DNA from: Trichomonas vaginalis G3
Lineage: Eukaryota > Parabasalia > Trichomonadida > Trichomonadidae
Length of the DNA stretch: 64,000 bases
NCBI RefSeq assembly: GCF_026262505.1
Contig: NC_067208.1
Coordinates: 15,757,962-15,821,961, forward strand
Direction of reading: 5' to 3'
The notes beneath the pieces are model-generated. The model had not been told where the DNA came from and did not search any database. It was given only the letters and a program-made list of their open reading frames with translations. Positions 63,680 through 64,000 of the stretch are shown here, piece by piece. Every line of letters starts with the position of its first letter. Position 1 is the stretch's first letter. Made by a program: the position numbers and the translations under genes.

Positions 63680-64000
63680 AAAGTATGTTTAATCAATTAT
63701 ACTCTGTTTTCGCTCATTTTTTCATTTTTTATCAAAGGTTGACGTTGAAGTTAGTTATTATAGCAATCTAATGATGTTAATCAATCCAGAATTAGCTGTT
63801 TGTGATCGTTAGTTATTGGTTTACTTCTGTAATTTGATTAATTTTATCTTTTATTAATTTGATATGAAATTTGCTTACAGCAGGTGTTAAAATACTTCCA
63901 TTGCATCATATCTGATGAAATAATATGTTTATCTATTAATAAACAAAGTTTTTATTCATTTTTTATTTGCAATTAAATTCAAACAATGTATAATCCAAAC
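63680..64000. other. intergenic host DNA at the window end
   Basis: About 320 bp, A/T-rich, after the armadillo-like gene. No gene or repeat seen. Confidence 0.5.

Overview
The window looks like nuclear DNA of a parabasalid protist (Trichomonas / Tritrichomonas type). It is AT-rich and apparently intron-poor. Host genes belong to families expanded in these parasites: ankyrin proteins, a CAMK-like kinase, an R2R3 Myb protein, a Rho-like GTPase, and a class 3 lipase with a membrane anchor. Some starts carry a TCAYTTTT initiator about 10 nt upstream, as known for trichomonads. Two large Maverick/Polinton elements fill more than half of the window. The species is not determined.

Layout. 1-~16851: Maverick 1, cut by the left window edge. 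It holds a broken D5-like helicase, HNH proteins, an A32-like packaging ATPase, a B-family DNA polymerase, a broken integrase, a phage-like fibre, small virion-type proteins and a broken Dam methylase. Inside it, 4552-8505 is a GC-richer island of small genes around a 21-bp repeat array. 16883-28464: host DNA with a predicted pseudokinase, ankyrin genes, a GTPase, a Ser-rich protein and a lipase, plus a nested palindromic transposon (22132-23516) and a 1.48-kb non-autonomous transposon (25501-26981). 28471-49426: Maverick 2, complete, with AG-starting terminal inverted repeats and a perfect 6-bp target duplication (AAGAAC). 49433-64000: host DNA with an ankyrin gene, a Myb protein, a WD40-like protein, a surface-protein fragment, a 4.1-kb palindrome carrying two identical inverted glycerol-3-phosphate dehydrogenase genes, and an armadillo-like protein.

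How the Maverick genes fit together. DNA polymerase B, the prim-pol/SF3 helicase and the integrase are the replication and insertion set. The double-jelly-roll-type capsid gene, penton-like protein, packaging ATPase, fibre and amphipathic small proteins are the virion set. In Maverick 2 the replication/insertion genes are intact. The capsid, ATPase, fibre and several neighbours carry multiple frameshifts, so it probably survives as a transposon rather than as a virus.

Most notable observation. Both Mavericks contain small gene cassettes bounded by inverted repeats made of short iterons around a palindrome. One cassette carries a nearly identical unknown gene in both elements (3261-4529 and 37999-39192), although the surrounding genes are strongly diverged. 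A third cassette (39411-42230) with different iterons carries the primase-helicase. The three genes share the same type of leader, and tandem duplication of one end occurs twice. This suggests modular, exchangeable cassettes inside Mavericks. It is inferred from one window and needs comparison with other copies.
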